In this document: piece by piece, positions 19,703 to 31,027 of the stretch
How the letters are laid out: the number at the start of each line of letters is the position of its first letter
Numbering within the stretch: the stretch's first letter is position 1
Assembly (NCBI RefSeq): GCF_964340395.1
Contig: NC_135552.1
Location: 22,162,181-22,212,180 of the forward strand
Source: Glandiceps talaboti
Taxonomy: Eukaryota > Hemichordata > Enteropneusta > Spengelidae
Length of the DNA: 50,000 nucleotides
Direction of reading: 5' to 3'
Notes under the pieces: generated by a model
Told to the model about the DNA's origin: nothing
Databases searched by the model: none
What the model saw: the letters and a program-made list of their open reading frames with translations, nothing else
Program-made: the position numbers and the translations under genes

Positions 19703-22203
19703 CTGAAAGGGAGAAAAACATACTTATGTAATTACGCCGAAATGGAAATGAGTTTAGATGCATCTATTTGTATGTATATAAACTTTATCTACAACAACTT
19801 TCACAATAGATGCAATCATTCTTAATCTACTGTACAACAGTTTGCTGTAAGCCTGTGTTTCCACATGTACAAGTGCACATGTAATTACTGTATTCTAAAG
19901 TTATAGTCACTTCGTAAATTATAATTCCAATGACTTAAATTGAAGCAAATGAAAGCTTTATTAAGATTCCATTTCTATGTATTTCATATTGAATTTAATT
20001 TATCAAAACGTGATACGGTTGTTCTTTTTGAACAATTGGTAGTAAATATTTTAAAGCAAAATGCTGTAAGTACATATTCGGTTGGAAATATAAAATGTTC
20101 TTCTAGCATGTATCATGAGTTATCAGCACGTTATCTCAAACTGACAGAATTTCAACCCATTTTTGTAGGTCAAATTTTCTCCTTCAGATTAACAATGTGT
20201 GTGAATATATAGAAGTTGAGCACAGTCTTGTAGACAATCATAATAAATTATGTGTATAACAAAAGAAACACGTCAACAAATCAAAACTGTCGGGAGAAGA
20301 GAGTCACTTTTTTCAGCTCAAGTATTTAACTGTCAATATTTTTGACAGGTGTCATACTACTATAGTTTAAGTTGACTTGCTGATACATATTCCGAGGATA
20401 AGTAAAATGTCACCCTACATGTTACATGTAAACTGGAAGGGAGATGCTGTCTCCTTTATGCCACTCTAATGACTTAACAGCTGAAAAAAAACCCCAGAAA
20501 TTTAATCCCAGGTTCTGTCATTTTAGTGTGGCCTTATCAGGGAGGCTACAGATTACATACACTCACTCATTACTCAGAACTTACTTTTTCTATAGCCTTG
20601 CAAGGCACGTTTTTCTCACCAAAATATTAGTCCTTATCAAAACTAAGCCTCTATGTTTTTAAGCCTTATTGGTTAACTATCTTTATCCAAGGTGAATTAA
20701 TATTATCCAAGCGTCAACAACCGTGTATGGTGACCTCTTTGAATATTTCCTATTTGTTTTGTAAATCATTATGCAAATAAAGGACATGTCACAAGTTATG
20801 ACCTTGATGTCTTGAAAAAATTGAACAAAATTTTAAACCGTAAATGTATGTGCAAAAGTGTAGTCAATGAATATTGCTGTAATATTTTATATTTGTTTTC
20901 AATCTATCATTAACATGTACTTTTAGTTGACAGCTTAAGAATTTTCTCAAAATTGTTGATTTGAAGTGACTAACACTATAATAATTGCTGTTCTGTAACC
21001 AACTGCATGTTGTTCCCATCTTGGGTCAGATCAGGTCAGGTCAATCCCTATAAGCTTCTTCTCTATGACTAGAGAAGAGTTTCAGTATAACATTTGTGGC
21101 TCCATAACTGAATGTATCCCAACTTTATATTTGATACTACACACAATATCTAGATATACTTAATAGTGAGGAGTCGGCAATGATTAGTTCTGATGTCTAT
21201 TTTATAAGCTACAGGTAACATTCTAGTAAAGGACTATGTTTCAATCCCAGGTTCTCACATGAGCGTTGTCTTATCAGTGGAGCCGTGAGGATTACACAGG
21301 TCATTCTTTCGTTCTAGACCAACTTTCTCTAAAGCTCTACTAGACAGCTGTTTTTGATACTAACTACATATTAATCCTAACTCAAAGAGGGCCTTTAAGT
21401 TGTCACAAGTATATGTATATGTGCATAGTTGATTTGGGAGGGGGGGGGGGGGGGTTATTTCTGTTTCAGGACCATCAATTAAACTACTATAAATGATACT
21501 TAATTTATAACACCTTGACCAGATTGTCACATTTTTTTTAGCAGCTTGATATTTTTGTCAGTCAGTCAGTCAATGACATTGTAATGTTTATTTTGAAATA
21601 AATTATATCTGCTTGCCTAAAATTTAAATTAAAACATGACACATTTACCACATGAATACATGTAGAAATGATGGCAACACCCCTCAAAATATGTCACAGT
21701 GTACACTTCTCACAATGACAGCACCCATCCCTCAAAACATATGACTGCACATGACAGCATCCACCCCTTAAAATACATCATGACAGCATCCACCCCTTGA
21801 AATAAATTTTGCAGAGGTAAACACTTCTGTGATCAAAAGGGAATATCTAAGTTTCAACGAATTTAAGATGTTTCTTGTGAGATTTGTCATAAAATGTGAT
21901 ATGGAAATTTTCAAACTTGTGCTGCTGTCATAAATGTTACTTAATAAAAATTGAAGTGAAAAGTTACAGTACTCAATACACTATCAAGGTTTCATCCTAC
22001 CATCCTCAACAAAGGGAAAGTGTGTGTTAATTAACATTCCAAGCATTGGGTTCCTTAGTGCCTAAGGTGTGACTCCGGTGAGATTCCTATCCTAATATGT
22101 TCTTACAACTATACATTCCTATTTGTGCTACTGATGTCACCTTTATGAATACATAAAATAGTTCAAATTATCAACTAACTGAGAAATTTGTTCTTTACTG
22201 CTC
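19703..22203. other. Upstream of progranulin, probably 5' intron
   Basis: No exon recognised. It contains a G15 run at 21440-21454 (GGGAG just before it) and short degenerate CATGACAGCATCCACCCCTT repeats at 21660-21800, with an inverted match near 23264-23290. Confidence 0.45.
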
Positions 22204-22206
22204 TAA

Positions 22207-22937
22207 AGGCCCAGTTACACGATGCAACTCATGAAGCAATTCGTCGCATGCGATGAGGCTTGCAACTGCGACGGGAGCGCGTACACGATGCAACTAGTTG
22301 CATGGTGAGTCGCAAGAGCTAACTGTTGCACATGCGTAAATATATAAAAGTTACAGGTCATCGAGGTCAAGTCTTCTTGCGGCAGGAATTTGGCAAAAAT
22401 GCTATGAAATTGCTAATATTTACGAATAAAATGACTGAAAACTTGTTGAGGTATTGATAGTAAAACTCTATTCAATTCGAAGTTCGTTTAGGGCGATGTT
22501 GATCTTTCCGATGTCGCTACTTGCATTCAAGTTGGAAATAAAATGATATTCAGCGGAAATCAAGCATTCATAGACATTGTATACTATTTATAAGTGGTAA
22601 TCGTGGTGATAAATCGAAATTATATAAAAAATACTTGCTGAAATAGAATATTTATACTAAAAACATGGCGGCCATAACATTGAACGTCATTTGACACGTA
22701 GGTATATGTCAAAGGTTATTGCTTGCGACGCGACGAAGTGGTTACACGGTGCAACTCACGAAGCAACTCGAGAAGCAACTTGCGACGCGTCGCAAGGAAA
22801 CCGACATGTCGGTTTCCTTGCGACACACCTTGCAACGTCGCATGCAACTGCGACGAGGCGGTTACACGATGCAATTCGTCGCATGCGACGAATTGCACGG
22901 TGCGTTGCTAGTCGAGTTGCATCGTGTAACCGGGCCT
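22207..22937. mobile_element. PIF/Harbinger-like MITE
   Basis: 731 bp flanked by TAA on both sides (22204-22206, 22938-22940). The terminal inverted repeats read AGGCCCAGTTACACGATGCA at the left and AGGCCCGGTTACACGATGCA on the reverse at the right. A 3-bp TWA duplication is the hallmark of PIF/Harbinger. Many degenerate CGATGCAACT and GCGACGAAG words fill the ends. No transposase is present. Confidence 0.75.
22789..22824. repeat. Perfect 36-bp palindrome inside the MITE
   Basis: GTCGCAAGGAAACCGACA is followed directly by its exact reverse complement with no spacer. Confidence 0.97.
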
Positions 22938-23355
22938 TAAACGATACCTGATTGGATGAAAGTCCAGGAGAAAAAAGTTTTAAAAATTTTGTTCACTTTG
23001 TTGGCCAGGCCATCTGAAGCAATACCAATTGTATTATTTTAACTATATAACACTGCTAGTTCTATATTCACAACTTTGCAATGATAAATAATGCTGACCT
23101 TGGTATTGTTATATGTATTAAATTACTCTATTAAATGTATGCAAACCAAACAACAGTCCCCATAAGAATAAACTACTTTCAAATGTCATTTATACCAATG
23201 TATTATTTCAGACTGTCACACTATTTAATTTCACATAAACAATATATATGTATGTGAAACTTTTTAAGGGGTGGATGTGTGCTGTTATGAAGATGATTTC
23301 TGTTCATTGGTTTATAAACTTATGTAATATTAAAGGCCATCTCAATTTGCCAGCT

Positions 23356-23627
23356 CCTCTTCAAAAGTTGCCTTGACAAGTTGGTATTTAGGATATGTAT
23401 CCATGATGCAAGTTCAGAGAGTGTTCATAGAAAGTGAAACCACTGTCTATGATATCATTTGTCGGAATGTTAGCACAGAAAAGTCAACTTATCTAAATTA
23501 TCTTGGAGCTCTAGATTGTTTAAAACTCAGACCACTATTAGTGGTCTGGGGCACAATGGGCAAGATATTATCATTGAAATTTAAAAGTTCCTTGGACCAG
23601 GTGGTAGAAATGCTAAAAACTGAATGA
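23356..23627 (+). CDS. Possible terminal exon of an unidentified gene
   Basis: An open frame follows an acceptor-like TTTGCCAG at 23348-23355 and runs 90 codons to a TGA at 23625-23627. Segments such as YLNYLGALDCLKLRPLLVVW and SSLDQVVEMLKTE look protein-like. I do not recognise it, and there is no obvious poly(A) signal or upstream partner exon. A chance frame is a real alternative. Confidence 0.22.
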
Positions 23628-24285
23628 AGTGTGAGTGGAATCAGTTCAGTAAAACAGTATTTTTATGTAATGTAATTATGTTGTTCGTGTTTACTATATA
23701 GACCTACGCTCAGCAGCCTAAGCATGGAGGTAATCTTACGAATCATGGCTCCTAATCAAAATATATCTCCAAGGCTACTCAAGCAAGTAGAAGGCATAAC
23801 TTCTAAGTGAGTGCATTACTATTAGACCCCAAGGACCTCGCCAGAACCGACGAAGGCCATGGAGATGTCTGCCATTATCACTCCAACACCAGTCCATGTA
23901 GTAGGGGCCACTAGCATAACAATGTAAGCCATGGTTACAGCTGTACTTCGAACTTCGAAATTGTTAACGGCGCCGTTACGTTGTAAAACTACAGGTAATC
24001 GTTAGGGGGTCAGGTTAGGTCATGCCAACGAGCTCTCGCAGTTGCAACATGTAACTGTTACTAGTGGTAGTGGTACACAGGCGTGCTTATAATCCTCACG
24101 ATGGTCATGGACGTACTTGGAACATTGCATTCCGTTCTGAAATTAATTTACCTATCATGCACATACAAGATACTGATTCCCTCCACATCTTTCACTTTAT
24201 CCCACTCTCAGCAACGGCAGTCGACAGTTAATATCTCAGTCCTGAGTCGAGCAAGTGACTCATGACTTTCATTTCCGTGTTACAG

Positions 24286-24324
24286 CATGGATGTATTAGT
24301 GAGACTCTCACTAATACATCCATG
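24286..24324. repeat. Perfect inverted repeat, 19-bp arms
   Basis: CATGGATGTATTAGTGAGA, one spacer base, then the exact reverse complement. Similar CCATGGTTACAG words flank it and recur at 23930. Confidence 0.95.
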
Positions 24325-24463
24325 GTTACAGTTATACGTCGTAATTCTTGCCGCGAACAGATACATAGTGAAGGTCAGTTATCTGTGACGTAAAATTACA
24401 TCGCTAAGTGGATTCATTCATTAAAACAATAACATGTGGAATATTATTACTATATTTCCATAC

Positions 24464-24540
24464 CTTTCGTTTCCCCCTTTTTTTCAGCTGCAGTAGCTAC
24501 GGTAAATCTGTCGGCGGTACACTGCAGTCGAGTCAGCTGA
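24464..24540 (-). promoter_or_regulatory. Candidate untranslated first exon of progranulin
   Basis: An upstream exon is required because an acceptor abuts the ATG. At 24463-24464 there is a good minus-strand donor, CGAAAG|GTATGG. It is preceded by CpG-containing sequence and, within 180 bp, by two CACGTG E-boxes. The intron would be 4.76 kb. The start position is arbitrary, and a rival donor lies at 25636-25637. Confidence 0.3.
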
Positions 24541-24547
24541 ACAATGA

Positions 24548-24646
24548 AACACGTGACTAATAAACTCGTGATACAAGTAGTCATGTGATGTTCATTATTT
24601 GACCTCCCTTGCTAGTTGTGTCACACTCGTGTCACTGTCACGTGTC
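24548..24646. promoter_or_regulatory. Two CLEAR-like E-boxes
   Basis: AACACGTGAC at 24548-24557 matches 8 of 10 and GTCACGTGTC at 24637-24646 matches 9 of 10 of the palindrome GTCACGTGAC. TFEB/TFE3 bind this CLEAR motif at lysosomal genes, vertebrate GRN among them. Single CACGTG words are expected by chance in 50 kb. Two such matches 80 bp apart beside a candidate first exon are suggestive only. Confidence 0.3.
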
Positions 24647-25031
24647 ACTGGAAGCTGGTACCACCATGCCATGGTACTCTGGCCGACACATGTCATATCC
24701 GTTCAGATATTTGCTAAGCTTACATAGCACAGGGTGCTCAGGTTTTAGTCAAAGTTATTTTTACGAAAACACACCACAAAAAACGCAAAATTCCTCCTCA
24801 AACAAAGAAACAAACAAAATAAACAAGTAAAAACACAACAACAGTAATATAATAATAACAACAACAACTTATAAATACTGACAACATACAAAACGGTAAT
24901 TATAGTAATAACACTATCAACAATGTTGCTATGCGACAAGATTTACAATAATGGTTTCCTATATTTAAGGGTATGCACATTGTCAAGCGACATAATGCAA
25001 TCAATTGAATATGAATATGTTATTAGTATTA

Positions 25032-25065
<34 letters not shown>

Positions 25066-26963
25066 GATATATTTTAATTTATATTTTTTTTGTTTTGTAA
25101 TGTGATGTGTTTTCGTAAACGGGACTTTTACTTATACTATAGCCCACAGACAAGTAAGAAACTTGTCTGTGCTTAGTCTGAGCACCATGTGCCTATAGTG
25201 CGAAACAATTACATCTAAACAAATTGTGAATGCAGTGGTCGGTATCGGTGACCATGGTGACGCGTACTTAAACTTTCTGAATATCCAAACACATATTTAC
25301 GTGAATGTTTTGTACTACTTACTGCGAGTACTATCCTTGAATCGAATCTTAGCCCACAAGTCACAGTGATGTGGTTGATAAGCGACCAAAGGGATCAGCA
25401 CAGGCCCACGTCTCTTTGACCAGAGTCTTTGACGTCGCCTCTCCTGCCACAGGTACTTGTGATAAGTCATAAGGTTCAGACTGTAATTAATAATTATATA
25501 TGGTATAATAATTAGGGTAATAAATACTATAAATGATAATAAGATAATTTTAGCACATTTTCAAATAGACATATTGTTTTAAGTAATGTCGCTGGTTTGA
25601 GTGACATTTGACGAAAATTTTACACTCAGATCTCACCTGCGGCACGCAGCGATCCACTGAGTATTGAAGTGCGCCCCCTATCGCAGTTATGTATTTTTTT
25701 TTCATTCCGAGGGATGGGCTCCTTAAACAGCCTGTCATCTTTTGATCTTATTTCTATTGTTATCGTTTTCAGTATCACCTCCCTCTATTTTCACCAACCA
25801 CTTAATTAGTAATCATAGGTGAAAATTCATATTCATGCCAATCGACAAAATCAACCCTAAGTCTAGTGATAAGCCACTAAATTGTGACTTGTCCCTTGTG
25901 TAAACTACCATGCACGTGTTACTAGATTTGAATTATGGTGACAAATGGGGGGGGGGGGGCTAACAATTCTGATCTTCATTTTGAAATCATTGCAAGTAGT
26001 GCTCGCCTACGACTCGTATTAACCATCGTCGTAAACCACTAGCTTCTTTAACGACAACAGCAATTCACGTCAATTAACTATAGTTTCCATGATTGTGGCA
26101 TAAATCGCTCAACCAGCCGTGACAATCCAAATATCCAAGATCATCTAAGGTACGCGGTAGCAAGAGATTAAAAAAAATATATTGATTTCTTTAAAATTGG
26201 ATTTAATTACATTCTGTTAAAGATGATTTATCAAAAGTGGGTCCATGAAACATCATAATATATTTGCATCTATATTAGTTGACAGATCATTTCTTCATCT
26301 TCCGTTATTGATTTTTTTTTTAAAAAGAAAGGGCTTTATACGTGACAAACTAAGTTGCGTGTATATATATATGAACAAAATATGTCCAAATGTAAATTAA
26401 GTTTAGTAATCGCGAAGAGTCAGAAATATTAGAAAATTCACTTTAGAAACCCAATAATGCATAAACCCCTTTATAAAGATTTAAATAGAACATACGTTCC
26501 AATATAAGGTTGAGTTATTCGGATGATGAGAAAGAAAGATAGTCTAAGATATAAGGGTAAATATAAATAATATACAAAAAAGGAATCACAGACAGATCAA
26601 TACAATTTATATACAGATGGTCTAGTTCCTATACAGTATAGTTACGATTTATACCTTCACTCACCATCTAGTCAAAGTCGTTACTCTAGAAGTCCTGGGA
26701 TGCATGAGATGTAATTTAAACGATTCATCTTAATCAATCAAACAATTCTAACCAATAACGCAGTCCCCATAAAGTTAGTGTTTATTGGGGGCAGTTATGT
26801 AATGTCCAAATATGGAATATTTGTCAGCTCAGGATGCTACTTATACACTGTTTACGTTCCTATAGCAGCTGGGGTTCACTGATTGGATGAACAACTTTCT
26901 GTGCTGATTGAGAGACTTTGACCAGACTGTGTTAGAAACCACAGTTGGCATCCAGACTAATAC

Positions 26964-26964
<1 letters not shown>
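24647..26964. other. Noncoding, intergenic
   Basis: Contains a TTG repeat at 25032-25067, a hairpin with 11-bp arms at 25145-25171 and a G run at 25947-25959. Apart from the candidate exon at 25637-25740, nothing gene-like. Confidence 0.45.
25637..25740 (-). promoter_or_regulatory. Alternative candidate first exon with strong donor
   Basis: The minus-strand donor CCGCAG|GTGAGATC at the low end is close to consensus. The stretch upstream holds a CTCF-like word and several CpGs. It could be an alternative progranulin first exon or belong to another minus-strand transcript. Confidence 0.25.

Positions 26965-27054
<90 letters not shown>
26965..27054. repeat. (GACA)n microsatellite
   Basis: About 22 tandem GACA units. 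Open frames reading TDRQ repeats here are artefacts. Confidence 0.98.
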
Positions 27055-27056
<2 letters not shown>

Positions 27057-27314
27057 GAGAGTTCATTTGTCTTCTAGTTCTACGAAGACTTGCTCACAAA
27101 TTTATCTTTACTTTGGCTGTCCTATGGTTTTCTGATCCCTGTCTGATATGAACGGGGAACACAAATGACTTTAAAAAGAAGCTATCTACATATATAATCT
27201 AGGTTATTGTTAATCTTGACATTTGACTTTTACAGTCCTCGCTGATATGTTGTTGCCTTGAAAGAGTGTAGACAACGTACATTTCTGTATGGAATAGGAC
27301 AGTCTGTATGAGTA

Positions 27315-27800
27315 ACTGTCAGATATTAGTTCTCAAACTAGAACTGTCAGATATTAGTTCTCAAACTGGAATAACTGTCAGATATTAGCTCTCAAACTGT
27401 CAGATATTAGTTCTCAAACTAGAACTGTCAGATATTAGTTCTCAAACTGGAATAACTGTCAGATATTAGCTCTCAAACTGTCAGATATTAGTTCTCAAAC
27501 TAGAACTGTCAGATATTAGTTCTCAAACTGGAACTGTCAGATATTAGTTCTCAAACTGGAATAACTGTCAGATATTAGTTCTCAAACTGGAATAACTGTC
27601 AGATATTAGTTCTCAAACTAGAACTGTCAGATATTACCTCTCGAACTGGAATAACTGTCAGATATTAGTTCTCAAACTGGAATAACTGTCAGATATTAGC
27701 TCTCAAACTAGAACTGTCAGATATTACCTCTCGAACTGGAATAACTGTCAGATATTAGTTCTCAAACTGGAATAACTGTCAGATATTAGCTCTCAAACTA
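27315..27800. repeat. Higher-order minisatellite, 17 units
   Basis: Core CTGTCAGATATTAG followed by YTCTCAAACT. Three unit lengths (28, 31 and about 22-23 bp, differing in the tail after CAAACT) recur in a set order, giving an 81-bp higher-order unit near the start and other combinations later. Confidence 0.96.
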
Positions 27801-28537
27801 CACACTATCTATAACTTGTTACATTGCTTTAAACACCGTATATAATATACTGTACAACGTTAATGCTAATTGTGTCTATTTCGAGTTGTATCAAACGGCG
27901 ATATTGACACCCATTGAAGATAACTCAATCCAATAACAGTATCAAACAATGATATTCGACGTTCTGCTTCCTTCGTTAAGCCATGCATCAAAGCCAGTGT
28001 CATGCATGTTTAATTTCTTTTTTATTGGTTGAAAATAAAAATTATAGATTCATGACACCGGAAAGATTAAAACGAAAACTAACGAAGTGACTGAAATAAT
28101 ACATTTAGACCGGAACTACACTTTGGGGAATTTTCCAGTCTGCTTTTATAAATCAAAGTATCGATTACCGGTTGAGTTATCACACCTCTTGCCATATCGC
28201 ATGTAATTTATCTAGCCAATCACACGCATACTAGTGCAAGGCTAGCTTAGAACCTTCACTGGTTAATCTTACCGTGATGTAAACTAACTGTCCTACATCC
28301 CAATACAATACTCACTATACACATGCCGAGAATGTCCTCGAAGCACAATTGATTGGTGGACAAAGTCATATCAACACGACAACGTTCAAAGCTAACTTTA
28401 TACATTGTACATATCCACAATATCAAGTACTAAAGATAGCAAGATACTGAGGAGTTGTTACATAGTGTTTCACGCTGTTTTTGCAATCACACGACCGCTC
28501 TACATTACATATATATGTATTGAGCACTGTTTACTCC

Positions 28538-28540
<3 letters not shown>
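27801..28540. other. Intergenic
   Basis: No gene, RNA or further repeat structure recognised. Confidence 0.5.

Positions 28541-28597
<57 letters not shown>
28541..28597. repeat. (AT)n microsatellite
   Basis: Uninterrupted AT dinucleotides for 57 bp, followed by a short CA-rich stretch. Confidence 0.98.
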
Positions 28598-28606
<9 letters not shown>

Positions 28607-30960
28607 ACTTACGCACACACACTTTCCATTTAGGTGGTACAAGAGAGAAAGGAAAAGAAATCGTATTTACATTGATCAAAAATGTTCAAAATATCTCACA
28701 AAAACGGAAAGACATCATGCTAATCATCTTGCAGTCCTTTGAATCAATGCAGTTCGCATTGCAAATTGGTTATTATCAACGTTGGATGTCTAGCACTACG
28801 AAGAGCTCTTGTTGTCTCAGTGCTGGCTGAATTTGTGACTCTGCTTGGCAGGTACATAAAACGAATAACTTTAGCCAATAAACTGACTAATGAAGGCCTT
28901 AGCCAGTTTTGACAGTACAGTGTGCAAATGTATAACCCCTCTTTCCCCCCCCCTTCCTACCACTCCCGGGGTGTGTTGGTTACTTGACAGAGTATAGATA
29001 CAGGTGTACAATGAAGATTTCAAATGCTAGAGCACAAACTCAGCCAGGGAGTAGGGCAGGAGTCAAAATCCTACACGACCGTGTTGAACGATTGAGGGTC
29101 AAAGCAGTGGTACATACATGTAATCAGCCTTGATATGATTGTGGTAATAACCTTGCTATTGTGGAAGTAGCCCTACGCCCTCCCCCGTTGAATGTGACCT
29201 CAATTACATGAGCATTATAAAAATAACAATTACAGAGCTAGAATCGCTGCACACTCGTTCTCTTTGTTTTTCATGCAGAGCAACAGCAGTAGAAGAAGTT
29301 CTGGTCAAGTAAGGCCCATCGATACAGCTTTTCCAAATTAATGTTTTGAACGACGAGTATTTGTTAGTAGCATATATTTGTTTGTGAATACTGTGGCGTG
29401 TTGTCATACAAAGGCATTATAAGAAGGAAATACAAAGTATAACTCCATCACTCAAACTTTATTAAGTTGTCATGGTAACGTGACCCTTCTTCTTATCATG
29501 ATATTGCGTCATATGGAATATGCCAAATATGGAATTCACAAATTACGCTTTATATGGCCACTTTACATTTTTTTATTCGTTTATAAATCGCAATAAACCT
29601 ACAATCTTAGAATTTTACAATCCCACGAGTTCTAATTCAAACTACGGTATTTATTTTGTTAATAAACCACCGACCTACATATCCGTGACTCAAATTATGG
29701 TAAGTGGAAGTTCTTCCATTCTGCTAAGCAACAAATATATATATCGGTCAAAATACTCTTTATTGCGATTGTTTGATAGCACATTCGTTTTTCAATACAA
29801 CACATCATAAACTTGGCCAGTGTGTACAATTTAATTTGGCGAGCGTTAAAATCAGCACCAAATGCTATTTCTGTCCAATCATGTCAACTACAGTATCCTT
29901 TCTATGTAAATGTTGATTTGGTCGTTGTTAAGCTTCTGATATGAAATATTTCCGGTTTTATTTTATAAATAGACGCATTTTAAGTGACAATGTCGACATA
30001 TTTGGTATTTCGTAGTTACCGTAGTGACGTCAGAAAAATGAAGTGCACAGTCGTGATAGAAATACGAAATGTGCATATTAACATGTGGTGATATTTGCTG
30101 TTAACATTTATATCAACTACTTCCGTTTTTGTTTCAGTATCCGGTGATATGTATGACGAGGCCAGGGGGGGGGGGGGGAATTAGAATAACAATGCGTGAC
30201 CACAGGTGGTGATTATACACAAGTGGCAATATGTCACGGTGCTGTATTTGTCAATTTCGGATTACTGTGTGTACAAGGACCTGAAAAGTCACGTCATACG
30301 TCATAGGTATTAATTGGTGCAGCATGTCACATTGTTAACTAGGTGCTTTAACGACTATATTAATGACTATTCCATGTTGACAGTGTAAGTCCAGTGAAGA
30401 TATCAACCACTCAACTATGAGAATTCAAACATTATCATAGTGAATAACAAAACCAGTTGGCTGGTTTAATAAAATTGATTAAAGGGACACAGACTGGGTT
30501 TATACATTCTTGGATGTATAATGTTTGATGTGCATTTATAAGGTACTCACAGTATTCAAATTACTTTGAACCATATTTAACCAACAATTACACAATTGAC
30601 TGGTATTAAGATATCATTTTGTAAACGCTCCAATGACGTAATTTATTGTACGTATAAAAATGTCGTCATAACATGTACAATGCTACAAAATAATTATAAT
30701 GTCATGGAAGTCGTACATCAACACTAACATTATACTGGAATTGTTTGATAGAGGTGTTATGCAAAGCTTTTCACTCCAGTCAAAAGCTTACAAACCCAGT
30801 TTCTAGTTTGTTCTACCATTAAGTAGTCGTTTAATGACATAATTAATCTTTCTTTTACGTTTTACTTGCTGTTATCAAAAATCCGAGAACACTGGCGTTA
30901 GCGCGTTTCTACGAATTTCTGTAATACACATGATAATTAATACTCTCACATCGGATGTCC
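28598..30960. other. Intergenic
   Basis: No gene is supported. It holds a full CRE, TGACGTCA, at 30025-30032 and a G14 run at 30165-30178. Confidence 0.45.
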
Positions 30961-30969
30961 CACTTAATA

Positions 30970-31025
30970 TGACGTCACCAGCGAGAACAACAGACGACAG
31001 TGTTCGCGAGTGTTACAGACTTCGG
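30970..31025 (+). promoter_or_regulatory. CRE and candidate plus-strand first exon
   Basis: A palindromic TGACGTCA at 30970-30977 is followed about 50 bp later by a consensus donor TTCGG|GTAAGT (GT at 31026-31027) in a locally CpG-rich patch. It could be a distant untranslated exon, possibly of the GPCR 10 kb downstream. No downstream acceptor can be tied to it from sequence. Confidence 0.3.
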
Positions 31026-31027
31026 GT

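Noticed and set aside
22691-22951. Several overlapping frames rich in Arg, Thr and Ala
   Set aside because: They arise from the repeated GC-rich words of the Harbinger-like MITE.
25145-25171. Hairpin resembling a rho-independent terminator
   Set aside because: This is eukaryotic DNA. The hairpin has no transcript context and is probably chance.
26908-27151. TDRQ-repeat frames
   Set aside because: GACA microsatellite.
27315-27800. Possible CRISPR-type repeat array
   Set aside because: No unique spacers. All sequence between the cores is itself repeated.
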